A stretch of 35,773 bases of DNA from an uncultured Saprospiraceae bacterium (GTDB lineage: Bacteria > Bacteroidota > Bacteroidia > Chitinophagales > Saprospiraceae), in NCBI GenBank assembly GCA_937928615.1, contig CALFWI010000293.1, forward strand, positions 1-35,773, read 5' to 3'. Of the stretch, positions 9,301-17,938 are shown piece after piece (within the stretch, counting starts at the first letter, position 1; every line of letters starts with the position of its first letter). The position numbers and the translations under genes were made by a program. The notes below the pieces were generated by a model, which ran no database searches, had not been told where the DNA came from, and saw only the letters and a program-made list of their open reading frames with translations.

Positions 9301-10848
9301 TTATTTACTACATTCCAACGGAAAATTTTTCAGTAAAGATTTATTAAAATTAAGGTAAGTCGTATCTTTTAATTTGTATTCTTTTAACGTTGCTTTGGCT
9401 GGATTAAATTCTATCCAACCAATAGCTAAAGGCGTATTTACGGCTTCTGTAATCATCCTAAATAAATAGACAGAATCAGCGGTTATATTTAAATTGTCAT
9501 CACCAAATGGATTGGCCTCTGGTACGAAGGCAATCGCTTCCTTTTTCTTCATTAATTCCCTTTCTCGCTGCTGGATTTTATTAGCACTTTTGATGATTTC
9601 CATGACTTTCTTCAAACAATTATCCATCGTAGAGAGCGTAGACGCTTTTTTTCTTATCAATACATAATGACTACTAATCGACATATCCTCTTTTTGAATA
9701 GCGTGCTTTCGCCATTTAAAATTTTCATTGAGGTAATCTCGACTTGCTGCTGATAGATTATAAATACTAGCTACATCATTGGTATCCACTAATTCCATTA
9801 ATTCCGGGTCTCTAATCTCAATGCCTTCTATGTCTAAAAAGCCCATTTTAATATCATCTAATCGGATGCCATCAAAGATAGAATACCTGAAATCTCCGCT
9901 TACTTCAGCATGCCTTAAATCTGTGTTTTTTAAGGTTGCATTCGTCATTTTGACATTGACTACTAAACTATACTGTAAATTTGCATCGCTAAAATTAATG
10001 CCATTCATATACGTTTCTTCAAATTTGGCGCCCTGTAAATTAGCGCTGATCAGATTGGCATATTCCAAGTCTGTATTTCGGAAAGAAGCACCTTGTAAAT
10101 TGGCAAAAGGTAATTCAATTCCTTCCATATAATTTTCATCAAAATTTGCATTTTTTAAATCAGCATAACTAAAATCTGCTTTCGCAAAAAGTTTTTCGTA
10201 GGTACTTTCGTGCAGCGAACTATTCGTCAAAGAAATTAATAATTGCCCTCTTTCTGGGCTTAGTGGTTGGTCAATTAACTGGTCATTTTCTAAATAACGG
10301 TAGGGGCGAAGTGCCTGACTAAGAGAGACAATTCTACCAATTAAAGCGTCGCTTAAAGTATTATTAGGATTGTCAGACGCTTTTAATTCTTCTCCCATTT
10401 TATCCATTATATTACTCATCAAAAATATTAAGGAGCTTCTGCGACTACCTTCTTCTAAGTTAATTTGCTGGTCTAGTCTTTCATTTTGGTCAGCTAATAA
10501 TTTATTTTGAGTATTTAAGATATAGGTTTGAATACCCAATAATAATAAAGGAATAAAACCAAGCATCAATGTAAACATGCCAACCCGTGTTAATCGCCAA
10601 ACTAAATGCGTCGAGATATCAGCTAAAGTCACTTTAGATACTTTTCCACTTGGCCATTCTTCAATTAAGCGCAAAACACTTCTTTTTAACCCTTTGCCAA
10701 CGAAAATATTCGTAGTGATTTTACTAGCGATTCTACTAAAAACAGTACTCGCCTTTTCCTTACCTTTTAGTAGTTGTAATTCTGCTTTTAGTTTTAAGTT
10801 TTCTTTGATGATTTGATGGTATTCGTCCTTTGGTTGATTCGATTCCAT
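9301..10848 (-). CDS. Membrane-anchored pentapeptide-repeat protein
   Basis: TM segment (GMFTLMLGFIPLLLLGIQTYIL) then A(D/N)LXX repeats: FSYADLKNANFDENYMEGIELPFANLQGASFRNTDLEYANLISANLQGAKF. Confidence 0.85.
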   Translation of the reverse strand: MESNQPKDEYHQIIKENLKLKAELQLLKGKEKASTVFSRIASKITTNIFVGKGLKRSVLRLIEEWPSGKVSKVTLADISTHLVWRLTRVGMFTLMLGFIPLLLLGIQTYILNTQNKLLADQNERLDQQINLEEGSRRSSLIFLMSNIMDKMGEELKASDNPNNTLSDALIGRIVSLSQALRPYRYLENDQLIDQPLSPERGQLLISLTNSSLHESTYEKLFAKADFSYADLKNANFDENYMEGIELPFANLQGASFRNTDLEYANLISANLQGAKFEETYMNGINFSDANLQYSLVVNVKMTNATLKNTDLRHAEVSGDFRYSIFDGIRLDDIKMGFLDIEGIEIRDPELMELVDTNDVASIYNLSAASRDYLNENFKWRKHAIQKEDMSISSHYVLIRKKASTLSTMDNCLKKVMEIIKSANKIQQRERELMKKKEAIAFVPEANPFGDDNLNITADSVYLFRMITEAVNTPLAIGWIEFNPAKATLKEYKLKDTTYLNFNKSLLKNFPLECSK

Positions 10849-11064
10849 ACATTACTTTTTCGTCGTTGAATACTGAAATCAAATGTAGCCTTTTTACTTT
10901 TATTTGTGGTAAAGTTTAGATAGTTATTTTTTTATTATGTATGGTGTAAACAAAATGCATTTACTTAGATAGCATGTGCCTCCTACATCTTCCAAAAAAT
11001 AAGTTAGCGTATTAACGTTTCTTATGGCGTAAAGTAGTTATTTTGTAGTAAAATCAATTTAGCT

Positions 11065-12123
11065 ATGTTTCGTCTTTTTTTGCTTTGTTCCTTCCTTTTT
11101 TTAACTGCTTGTCAAGAACAGTCAAAATCCAAAACAGCGCTTAAAAAAGTAACGCCTTATCAAAAAATAAAGGGTGTTACTATGGGCGTCGTCGCCTATC
11201 AAATGACTTATCAAGATACCGCTAACTTCGTTTCACAAACTACCATAGATTCCTTATTAGCTGCTTTTAATCAAGGAAATTCTCATTATGAGCCCACTTC
11301 AACTATTTCTCGTTTTAATCAATCTGAAACTGGAATTACCGTTGAGCAAAGTGGGGTGGAACAGCATTTTATCAAAAACGTATTATTAGCTCAAACAATT
11401 GTCGCCCAAACAAATGGCTACTTTGATCCTACGGTAGCACCTTTAATGAACTATTATGGTTTTAGAAAAAAGGAATTAAAAAGTGTGCCTACCATAGATA
11501 CCGCTAAAGTCATGGAGATTATGGCGACTATTGGTTTTGATAAAATAAAGGTTGAAAAAGAAGGCAATCAATGCACTATTCAAAAAACAAATCCTAAAAC
11601 CCAATTAGATTTTAGTGCTATAGCAAAAGGATATGCTTTGGACGAAGTGGGGTATTTTTTTGAAAAGCAAGGTATTGAAAATTATTGGATAGATATAGGT
11701 GGGGAATCTCGAACTAGGGGTAAAAGTACAAGTGGCCGTTGGTGGCGAATTGGCATACAAGACCCTAGAGGTCCAAGAAATACCCCGATTGCAGTGGCTA
11801 ATATGAAAAACTTATCCATGGCAACTTCAGGGAATTATGAGAGTTTTCGAATAGTGGATGGCAAAAAGATAGGGCATACCATGAATCCTAAAACAGGATT
11901 TCCAGAATTAAATAATCTATTAAGTGCCACTGCCTTTGCTAAAGATTGTAGTATTGCAGACAGCTATGCGACTGCATTTATGACGATGGGTATGGAAAAA
12001 GCGTTTAACTTAGCGCAAAAATTACCAGAAATCGAAGCATACTTAGTATATTTCGACGAAAATGGAACCGTTCAAACTAAATATACCGCTGGTTTAGAAG
12101 GCGTTATTGATAATTTACAGTAG
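11065..12123 (+). CDS. apbE: FAD:protein FMN transferase (ApbE family), lipoprotein
   Basis: Lipobox LFLTAC; YEPTSTISRFNQS, DFSAIAKGYALDEV, WIDIGGESRTRG, GHTMNPKTGFP, TAFMTMG. Confidence 0.92.
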   Translation: MFRLFLLCSFLFLTACQEQSKSKTALKKVTPYQKIKGVTMGVVAYQMTYQDTANFVSQTTIDSLLAAFNQGNSHYEPTSTISRFNQSETGITVEQSGVEQHFIKNVLLAQTIVAQTNGYFDPTVAPLMNYYGFRKKELKSVPTIDTAKVMEIMATIGFDKIKVEKEGNQCTIQKTNPKTQLDFSAIAKGYALDEVGYFFEKQGIENYWIDIGGESRTRGKSTSGRWWRIGIQDPRGPRNTPIAVANMKNLSMATSGNYESFRIVDGKKIGHTMNPKTGFPELNNLLSATAFAKDCSIADSYATAFMTMGMEKAFNLAQKLPEIEAYLVYFDENGTVQTKYTAGLEGVIDNLQ

Positions 12124-12240
12124 CTTAGGCTTCCAGCCTGAGAATCCGCGATTTGCTAGATCTGACAGATTTAGTAAATTTTTATTCAACTAAAGGTCAG
12201 TAATTTAGGTTTACTAAATTTTAAAAATTTAACAAACCTA
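12124..12240. repeat. Cluster of three consecutive palindromes (12124-12142, 12156-12174, 12206-12240)
   Basis: CTTAGGCT-tcc-AGCCTGAG; CTAGATCTGACAGATTTAG; TAGGTTTacTAAATTTT/AAAAATTTAacAAACCTA. Confidence 0.6.
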
Positions 12241-12286
12241 GAGTTCTCACTCAACCTGCGAAGCTACTTTTACTAAAACAAACGTA

Positions 12287-13111
12287 ATGAAATTAAATCT
12301 CACCCGAGATTTGTGCTTTTTTGATTTGGAAGCTACTGGATTAAATGTAATTCGAGACCGGATTGTACAAATTGCCATCATCAAATATTCTAAAAAAGAC
12401 AAAGCACCTGAACAATTAACCTTGCTCGTCAACCCAGGGATTCCTATTTCTGAGGAAGCAATGGAAGTACATGGCATTACACCTAAAATGCTAGCTAACA
12501 AACCTACTTTTCAACAAGTCGGACAAAAGATTTTTGACTTCATTGGTAATTCAGATTTAGCAGGCTATAATTCTAATCGTTTTGATGTGCCGATGTTAAT
12601 GGAAGAATTTGCTAGAGTAGGCATTGAATTTGATGTCTCCAAGCGGAGATTAATTGATGTGCAGCGCGTCTTTTATAAAATGGAACCGCGAACATTGAAA
12701 GCAGCACTTAGATTTTATTGCGGGAAAGAATTAGAAAATGCGCATGATGCCTTGGCAGATGTCCAAGCCACGATAGATGTTTTTAAGGGGCAGTTAGAAA
12801 AATATGATGGGGTAGATTTAATTGATGCAGATGGAAATGTCATTGAAGCACCGATAAAAAATGATATGCAAGTCATTCATGATTTTACGAGTGATTTAAA
12901 AACGATAGATGCCACTCAACGATTGAAGTATGACCAAAATAAAGTGGTCGTTTTCAACTTTGGGAAATATCAAGGTAAACCAGTTGCAGAAACCTTATAC
13001 AAAGACCGACAGTATTATAACTGGATTTTGAATAAAGAATTTTCTTCGCAAGTAAAGCAAATAGTTAAACGATTGGTTAAAGAGTATGGTAAAGAACAAA
13101 GAAATGGGTAA
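12287..13111 (+). CDS. 3'-5' exonuclease, DnaQ/DEDD family (Pol III epsilon-like)
   Basis: LCFFDLEATGLNVIRDRIVQIAI, HGITPKML, LAGYNSNRFDVPMLMEEF, NAHDALADVQATIDV. Confidence 0.9.
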   Translation: MKLNLTRDLCFFDLEATGLNVIRDRIVQIAIIKYSKKDKAPEQLTLLVNPGIPISEEAMEVHGITPKMLANKPTFQQVGQKIFDFIGNSDLAGYNSNRFDVPMLMEEFARVGIEFDVSKRRLIDVQRVFYKMEPRTLKAALRFYCGKELENAHDALADVQATIDVFKGQLEKYDGVDLIDADGNVIEAPIKNDMQVIHDFTSDLKTIDATQRLKYDQNKVVVFNFGKYQGKPVAETLYKDRQYYNWILNKEFSSQVKQIVKRLVKEYGKEQRNG

Positions 13112-13988
13112 AACAGTTAGCAGTTACCAGTTGACCGTTACCAGTTGGCAGTTGGCAGTATTGGTAATAGCTTGTCTGTTTTTTACAACTTGTTATCAAC
13201 CAGAAAGTGGTTGCTTAGATGTAGAAGCGAAAAATTTTGAATTGACCGCTGATGAACCTTGCGATAGCGATAATTCAGCGACTAGTTGCCCTTGTATTTA
13301 TCCTGTTTTATCTTTTGATGAGCTGAATTACATAGTTGAGAAAGTTGATTATCAGCCTGACGCTTTTTATCGAATTGACACGCAATATATACGTATTCAA
13401 AGTATTCAATTTTATCTAAGTGGATTTCAATTTAGAAGCACTTCGGGCGAATGGATTAGCGTAGAAGATACTATTAGTCTAGTCGTACTAAACGATGAAA
13501 ACCAACTAGAAACCCAATTACTAACAGATGACTTTCTATTAGTCAACCAGCAAAGTAGCATCGATATAGGAGCTATTAAGCAACATGGTTCTTTTGATAG
13601 TTTGCGTTTTGTAGTGGGCATCGAGACACCTGCTAATTCTGCCGCACCAGACTCCATTACCAATACTAGCCATCCTTTAGCAGAAACTGATATGCATACA
13701 GGAAGTCAAGAGACAGGTTATGTTTTTAATCAATTTATTTTCCATAGAGATACGCTCTCCGAAACAACTGCTATCACCATAAATCTTACCGCGACTAATT
13801 CTAGTCTAATGGAACTTAAAATGCCATTTTCTTACGAAACACCAATTGGAACCGATTTTTCCTTAGGAACTTTACAGGTTGACCACGCCAAATGGTTTGA
13901 TGGCATCAATTTTGTGGTTGATACAGAAGCAATTATGATTGAAAAGATTGTCGCAAACACGCCTAAAGTCTTTTCAGTATCCAATTGA
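13104..13988 (+). CDS. MbnP-like lipoprotein (divergent)
   Basis: IQSIQFYLSGFQF, FDSLRFVVGIETPAN, HPLAETDMHTGSQETGYVFNQFIF; start ATG 13104 overlaps the exonuclease stop; lipobox-like LFFTTC. Confidence 0.65.
   Translation: MGKTVSSYQLTVTSWQLAVLVIACLFFTTCYQPESGCLDVEAKNFELTADEPCDSDNSATSCPCIYPVLSFDELNYIVEKVDYQPDAFYRIDTQYIRIQSIQFYLSGFQFRSTSGEWISVEDTISLVVLNDENQLETQLLTDDFLLVNQQSSIDIGAIKQHGSFDSLRFVVGIETPANSAAPDSITNTSHPLAETDMHTGSQETGYVFNQFIFHRDTLSETTAITINLTATNSSLMELKMPFSYETPIGTDFSLGTLQVDHAKWFDGINFVVDTEAIMIEKIVANTPKVFSVSN
13114..13159 (+). repeat. Heptanucleotide tandem repeat (CAGTTRS)x6.5 inside the 5' coding region of the MbnP-like lipoprotein
   Basis: CAGTTAG CAGTTAC CAGTTGA CCGTTAC CAGTTGG CAGTTGG CAGT. 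Confidence 0.9.
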
Positions 13989-14024
13989 TTCCCCCCTTTG
14001 TTCCTTTGTAAAACAACTAAATTA

Positions 14025-14032
14025 TATATTTG
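14025..14032 (+). promoter_or_regulatory. Bacteroidota-type -7 box TATATTTG with TTTG at 14005-14008
   Basis: TTTG-N16-TAnnTTTG (spacer short) upstream of the MbnP tandem pair. Confidence 0.4.
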
Positions 14033-14244
14033 TACGTTTTATATAAGTATCATTTCATGCTTTTACTATAACCCCTTGATATTTTAATATACTCCTTGTG
14101 AATTTATTCATTTAGTGTATTATAAATGTCTACCCACTAATAGTGAGTAAATTTGGCTCTAAGCGTTATAGTAAAGCCTACGATATTTTGGTAAAGGTTA
14201 TTCGCCATTTTAAAAAAGCGAAATTCAAACGAAACCGAACAAAG

Positions 14245-15015
14245 ATGAAGAACATTCTATCACTAATAATCCTTGCTGGACTCTTAATGGCTGCATCTTG
14301 TGGCAAAGAGCCTCCTCCACCTGTTGATACGGCAACTATTCAACTGTCTTTTCGAGCAATTTACGACGGCGAACCTCTGGTTTTACAAAAGGAGTATGAA
14401 TACCAAGGAAGCATTGTAAGATTTTCTAGAATCAATTTCTATTTAGCTAATTTAGTAGCTGCGAATGATGATGGGGAAACAGAATTATCCGAAATTCAAT
14501 TTATTGATTTATCCTTGACACACAATACGCTGCCTGATGCAGAAAAAGGGACAGTCATGAATTTTTCTAGAATTCCTGTTGGTACCTATAACCTTCTACG
14601 ATTTGGCGTAGGCGTACCTGCCGATTTAAATAAAACGACTCCCTCTGATTATTCTACTAGTCATCCGTTAGGTATAGATAATAGTGCAGAATACTGGGAA
14701 GCCTGGAATAGCTATATTTTTGCTAAAATTGAAGGACAATTTGATGAAGACGGGAGCGGAGATTTCGACGGAAATGATATTAGTTTTGCTTATCATACAG
14801 GAACAGACAGAGTTTACGAACAAGATATCGAATTCGATAATGTGCTTAATTTAAACGGAGGAGAAACGACTAATTTAGATTTTGAATTAGATATTAAGAC
14901 CTTACTTTCTTTTAAACAAGGTGATTCCTTTGATTTGAAACCACATGATCCTAATAATCTTGGAGATATGATTCTCATTATGGAGAATTTTAGAAGAGCA
15001 CTCCAATTAAAATAA
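14245..15015 (+). CDS. MbnP family lipoprotein, paralogue A (retains WxxW)
   Basis: Start moved from GTG 14143 to ATG 14245 (MKNILSLIILAGLLMAASC lipobox); RINFYLANLVA, GTYNLLRFGVGVPADLN, HPLGIDNSAEYWEAWNSYIFAKIEG. Confidence 0.8.
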   Translation: MKNILSLIILAGLLMAASCGKEPPPPVDTATIQLSFRAIYDGEPLVLQKEYEYQGSIVRFSRINFYLANLVAANDDGETELSEIQFIDLSLTHNTLPDAEKGTVMNFSRIPVGTYNLLRFGVGVPADLNKTTPSDYSTSHPLGIDNSAEYWEAWNSYIFAKIEGQFDEDGSGDFDGNDISFAYHTGTDRVYEQDIEFDNVLNLNGGETTNLDFELDIKTLLSFKQGDSFDLKPHDPNNLGDMILIMENFRRALQLK

Positions 15016-15064
15016 ATACTTATCGGTAATTTAAATATTATGATTCAAGCGACAATAAGCTAAA

Positions 15065-15835
15065 ATGAACTATTCGTTTAAAATACTTGCGCTGTTTTAT
15101 TGTTTACTTATTACCGCCTGTGGTAAGCAAGCTGTTGAACCTATTGATACTGCCAACCTTCATTTAACTTTCCGTGCTACTTATGGTCATACGCCATTGG
15201 TGCTAAATCAAATATATGATTATGAAAATAATCAAGTGAAATTTTCAAAAATCAGTTTTTATTTAGCTGATTTGGTGGCAGTCAATGATGACGGTGAAAC
15301 AGAATTATCAGAGATTCAATTCATCGACTTGTCCTTAGCACATAATACGTTGACAGATGCAGCAGAAGGTTTTCAGATGAAGTTTTCAAGAATACCTGTT
15401 GGCACTTACAAATACATGAAGTTTAGTATAGGCGTTCCCTCTGATTTAAATAGAACAACCCCTACTGATTATTCTAAAAGCCATCCTTTAGGTACTAATA
15501 ATAGTGCCCAGTATTCCGAAGAATTTAATGGTTATATTTTTGCCAAAATAGAAGGGGTCTATGATAAAGATGGTAATGGTTTTGATGATAGTGATATAAA
15601 TTTTACCTATAATACAGGAGGGCGTGATAATCTGTATATTCCTGTCGAATTTGATACGCCCTTTGCTTTAGAAGCTGGAGTATCTACTAAATTAGACTTT
15701 GAACTAGATATTAAGCGCTTATTGACCAGACCTTTTGGTAGTTTAATTCCTATCATAGATTATAACCCTAATGACCTAAATGAGGAAAGAAAAATTATTA
15801 TGGACAATTTTGCATTTGCACTCCAGTTAAAATAA
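15065..15835 (+). CDS. MbnP family lipoprotein, paralogue B (no Trp anywhere in the protein)
   Basis: MNYSFKILALFYCLLITAC lipobox; KISFYLADLVA, HPLGTNNSAQYSEEFNGYIFAKIEG; same length (256 aa) as paralogue A. Confidence 0.8.
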   Translation: MNYSFKILALFYCLLITACGKQAVEPIDTANLHLTFRATYGHTPLVLNQIYDYENNQVKFSKISFYLADLVAVNDDGETELSEIQFIDLSLAHNTLTDAAEGFQMKFSRIPVGTYKYMKFSIGVPSDLNRTTPTDYSKSHPLGTNNSAQYSEEFNGYIFAKIEGVYDKDGNGFDDSDINFTYNTGGRDNLYIPVEFDTPFALEAGVSTKLDFELDIKRLLTRPFGSLIPIIDYNPNDLNEERKIIMDNFAFALQLK

Positions 15836-15976
15836 GTGAATACTATGTCAGTCACTTCACACATTCTTACTATATTCTTGCACGATACAGACATTTGACT
15901 TCCATAATTAAACTAATTTGCATTAATTATACGTTTCAAAGCATAAGTCATTTTTATTCCAATCTAATATTTACAA

Positions 15977-17104
15977 ATGTCTTGGTCGATTAGAAATACC
16001 ACTCTACTATTAATCCTATTACTTTTTGCCTGTAAAAAAGACAGGAATCCTACGACCAATCCTAATCCTCCGATACCTGATGCCACAGATTTAAGCGATA
16101 TTTCCTATAATCCAATTGCCTACGAATTACCCGATGTATTTCCCTTACCCGTAATGGATATTCCTATGGATAATCCCTTAACAGAAGCTGGGATAGAACT
16201 GGGTAGATTTTTATTTTTTGACCCTATTTTATCTGGTAATGAAAAAATGGCTTGTGCCGATTGTCATTTTCCGCAGAGCGGCTTTACCGATAATTTAGCA
16301 GTTAGCACAGGGACAGATGGCATTGCAGGGATTAGAAGTTCGATGTCTTTAGTGAATGCAGGCTATTTTACGAAAGGCTTATTTTGGGATGGGCGGATTA
16401 AGACCTTGGAGGAGCAAGCATTATTACCTGTAGAGGATGTGATTGAATTGCATAACGATTGGGAAAGTGTCGTAGAAAAAATGCAAGTACATAATGCCTA
16501 TCCCACTCGATTTAGAAAAGCTTTTGGGATTAATAGTACCGAAGAAATAACCAAAGAACTAGCGGTCAAAGCTATCGCCCAATTCGAACGAAGCTTACTA
16601 AGTTTTAATTCTAAATATGATAGAGTTGTTAGGAATGAGGCATTTTTTGAAGAGAATGAATTGATTGGTTTTGAGCTGTTTTTTGATGAACCCAACGACT
16701 TACCAGATGCCGAATGTGGTCATTGCCACAATGCCCCTTTATTCACCGTCAATCAATATTTTAATAATGGCCTTGATTCTGTAGGCAGTCTAGAGGAGTT
16801 TAAAGATAAAGGCTTGGGAGCTATTACGAATAATCCGTTTGATAATGGAAAATTCAGAGCGCCGAGTTTAAGAAATATTGCCCTAACTGCTCCTTATATG
16901 CATGATGGTCGATTCCAAACCTTAGAAGAAGTCATTGACCATTATAATGAAGGTGCACATTTTGCTGATAATATTGACCCTTTAATTAAGACTAAAGGTT
17001 TAGGGCTTTCTGAACAAAATAAAAAAGATTTAATCGCTTTCTTACATAGCTTAACAGATACTTCCTTTGTGAATAATCCAGCTTACCAAAATCCATTTGA
17101 ATAA
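15977..17104 (+). CDS. Di-heme cytochrome c peroxidase (MauG/MbnH-like), lipoprotein
   Basis: Lipobox LLLFAC; heme motifs CADCH and CGHCH; LGRFLFFDPILSGNEKMACADCHFPQSGFTD; FRAPSLRNIALTAPYMHDGRFQTLEEVIDHYN. Confidence 0.9.
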   Translation: MSWSIRNTTLLLILLLFACKKDRNPTTNPNPPIPDATDLSDISYNPIAYELPDVFPLPVMDIPMDNPLTEAGIELGRFLFFDPILSGNEKMACADCHFPQSGFTDNLAVSTGTDGIAGIRSSMSLVNAGYFTKGLFWDGRIKTLEEQALLPVEDVIELHNDWESVVEKMQVHNAYPTRFRKAFGINSTEEITKELAVKAIAQFERSLLSFNSKYDRVVRNEAFFEENELIGFELFFDEPNDLPDAECGHCHNAPLFTVNQYFNNGLDSVGSLEEFKDKGLGAITNNPFDNGKFRAPSLRNIALTAPYMHDGRFQTLEEVIDHYNEGAHFADNIDPLIKTKGLGLSEQNKKDLIAFLHSLTDTSFVNNPAYQNPFE

Positions 17105-17301
17105 AATTAGTAATAAAATCTTCCGACTTTCCAATCATTACTTTATATTGGGAGATTAACAGGTTTAAAGGTTTTCTACCTATGAGTCTTGAATTAATCA
17201 GTCAATAAGTTGAACTAAGTATTTTAGTCTACGTTCTCAAAACAGTACTAATTTAAAAATTTCTAATTGACAACATCAATTATCGTTAAATAACATAGCT
17301 A

Positions 17302-17931
17302 GTGATTGAATTATGGAATGGCATATTAATGGGCTTAGCCTTAGCTATTTTGGTAGGTCCTATCCTGTTTTCCTTAATTCAAAGAAGTATAGAACAAGGT
17401 GCTAGAGCAGGTTTATGGGTGGCGCTTGGTATTTGGGTCAGTGATTTACTATTCATTGGTGGGATTATGTTTGGGGTAACCCATATCGCCAGAATGATTG
17501 AATCGCCTTTATTTGAACCTATTTTAGGTGTTTTGGGTGGCTTTGTATTAATTGGAATTGGCGTAGCCATGTTTATTTCAAAGCCTGCTGAAAATATGAA
17601 TGCACGCAACGGCTTAGAAATACTATCCTCTAAATGGAAACTTTGCTTAGAAGGTTTTCTCCTTAATACAATCAATCCTTTTTCTGTAATTTTTTGGACC
17701 AGTTTAATTACGGCAAAGTCTATAGAAACCGATTTATTTTCTTTCAACAACTATCTTTTTTTTAGTAGTATTTTAGGGACTATTGTTATTACAGATGTCT
17801 TAAAAGTTATCCTTGCCAAGAAGATTAGTACTTATTTACAACCTAGACACATTTTACGTATGCGTAAAATTTCGGGAATTGCCTTATTTGTATTTGGAAT
17901 AGTGATGATGATTCGGGTAACACTGGTTTAA
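17302..17931 (+). CDS. LysE/RhtB family transporter
   Basis: Multi-TM; GILMGLALAILVGPILFSLIQRSIEQGARAGLWVALGIWVSDL, NTINPFSVIFW; GTG start. Confidence 0.8.
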   Translation: MIELWNGILMGLALAILVGPILFSLIQRSIEQGARAGLWVALGIWVSDLLFIGGIMFGVTHIARMIESPLFEPILGVLGGFVLIGIGVAMFISKPAENMNARNGLEILSSKWKLCLEGFLLNTINPFSVIFWTSLITAKSIETDLFSFNNYLFFSSILGTIVITDVLKVILAKKISTYLQPRHILRMRKISGIALFVFGIVMMIRVTLV

Positions 17932-17938
17932 AGGAATA

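Noticed and set aside
9301-10848. Pentapeptide-repeat protein as a Qnr-like topoisomerase protector
   Set aside because: Has a membrane segment and a large non-repeat C-terminal domain; repeat block is short and does not look Qnr-like.
12247-12501. Minus-strand 84-aa ORF overlapping the exonuclease gene
   Set aside because: Shadow of the DnaQ-like coding region.
13114-13159. Heptamer repeat as a CRISPR array
   Set aside because: Units are contiguous 7-mers without spacers; no cas genes in the window.
17379-17750. Minus-strand 123-aa ORF within the LysE gene
   Set aside because: Shadow ORF; the plus-strand LysE reading is strongly supported.
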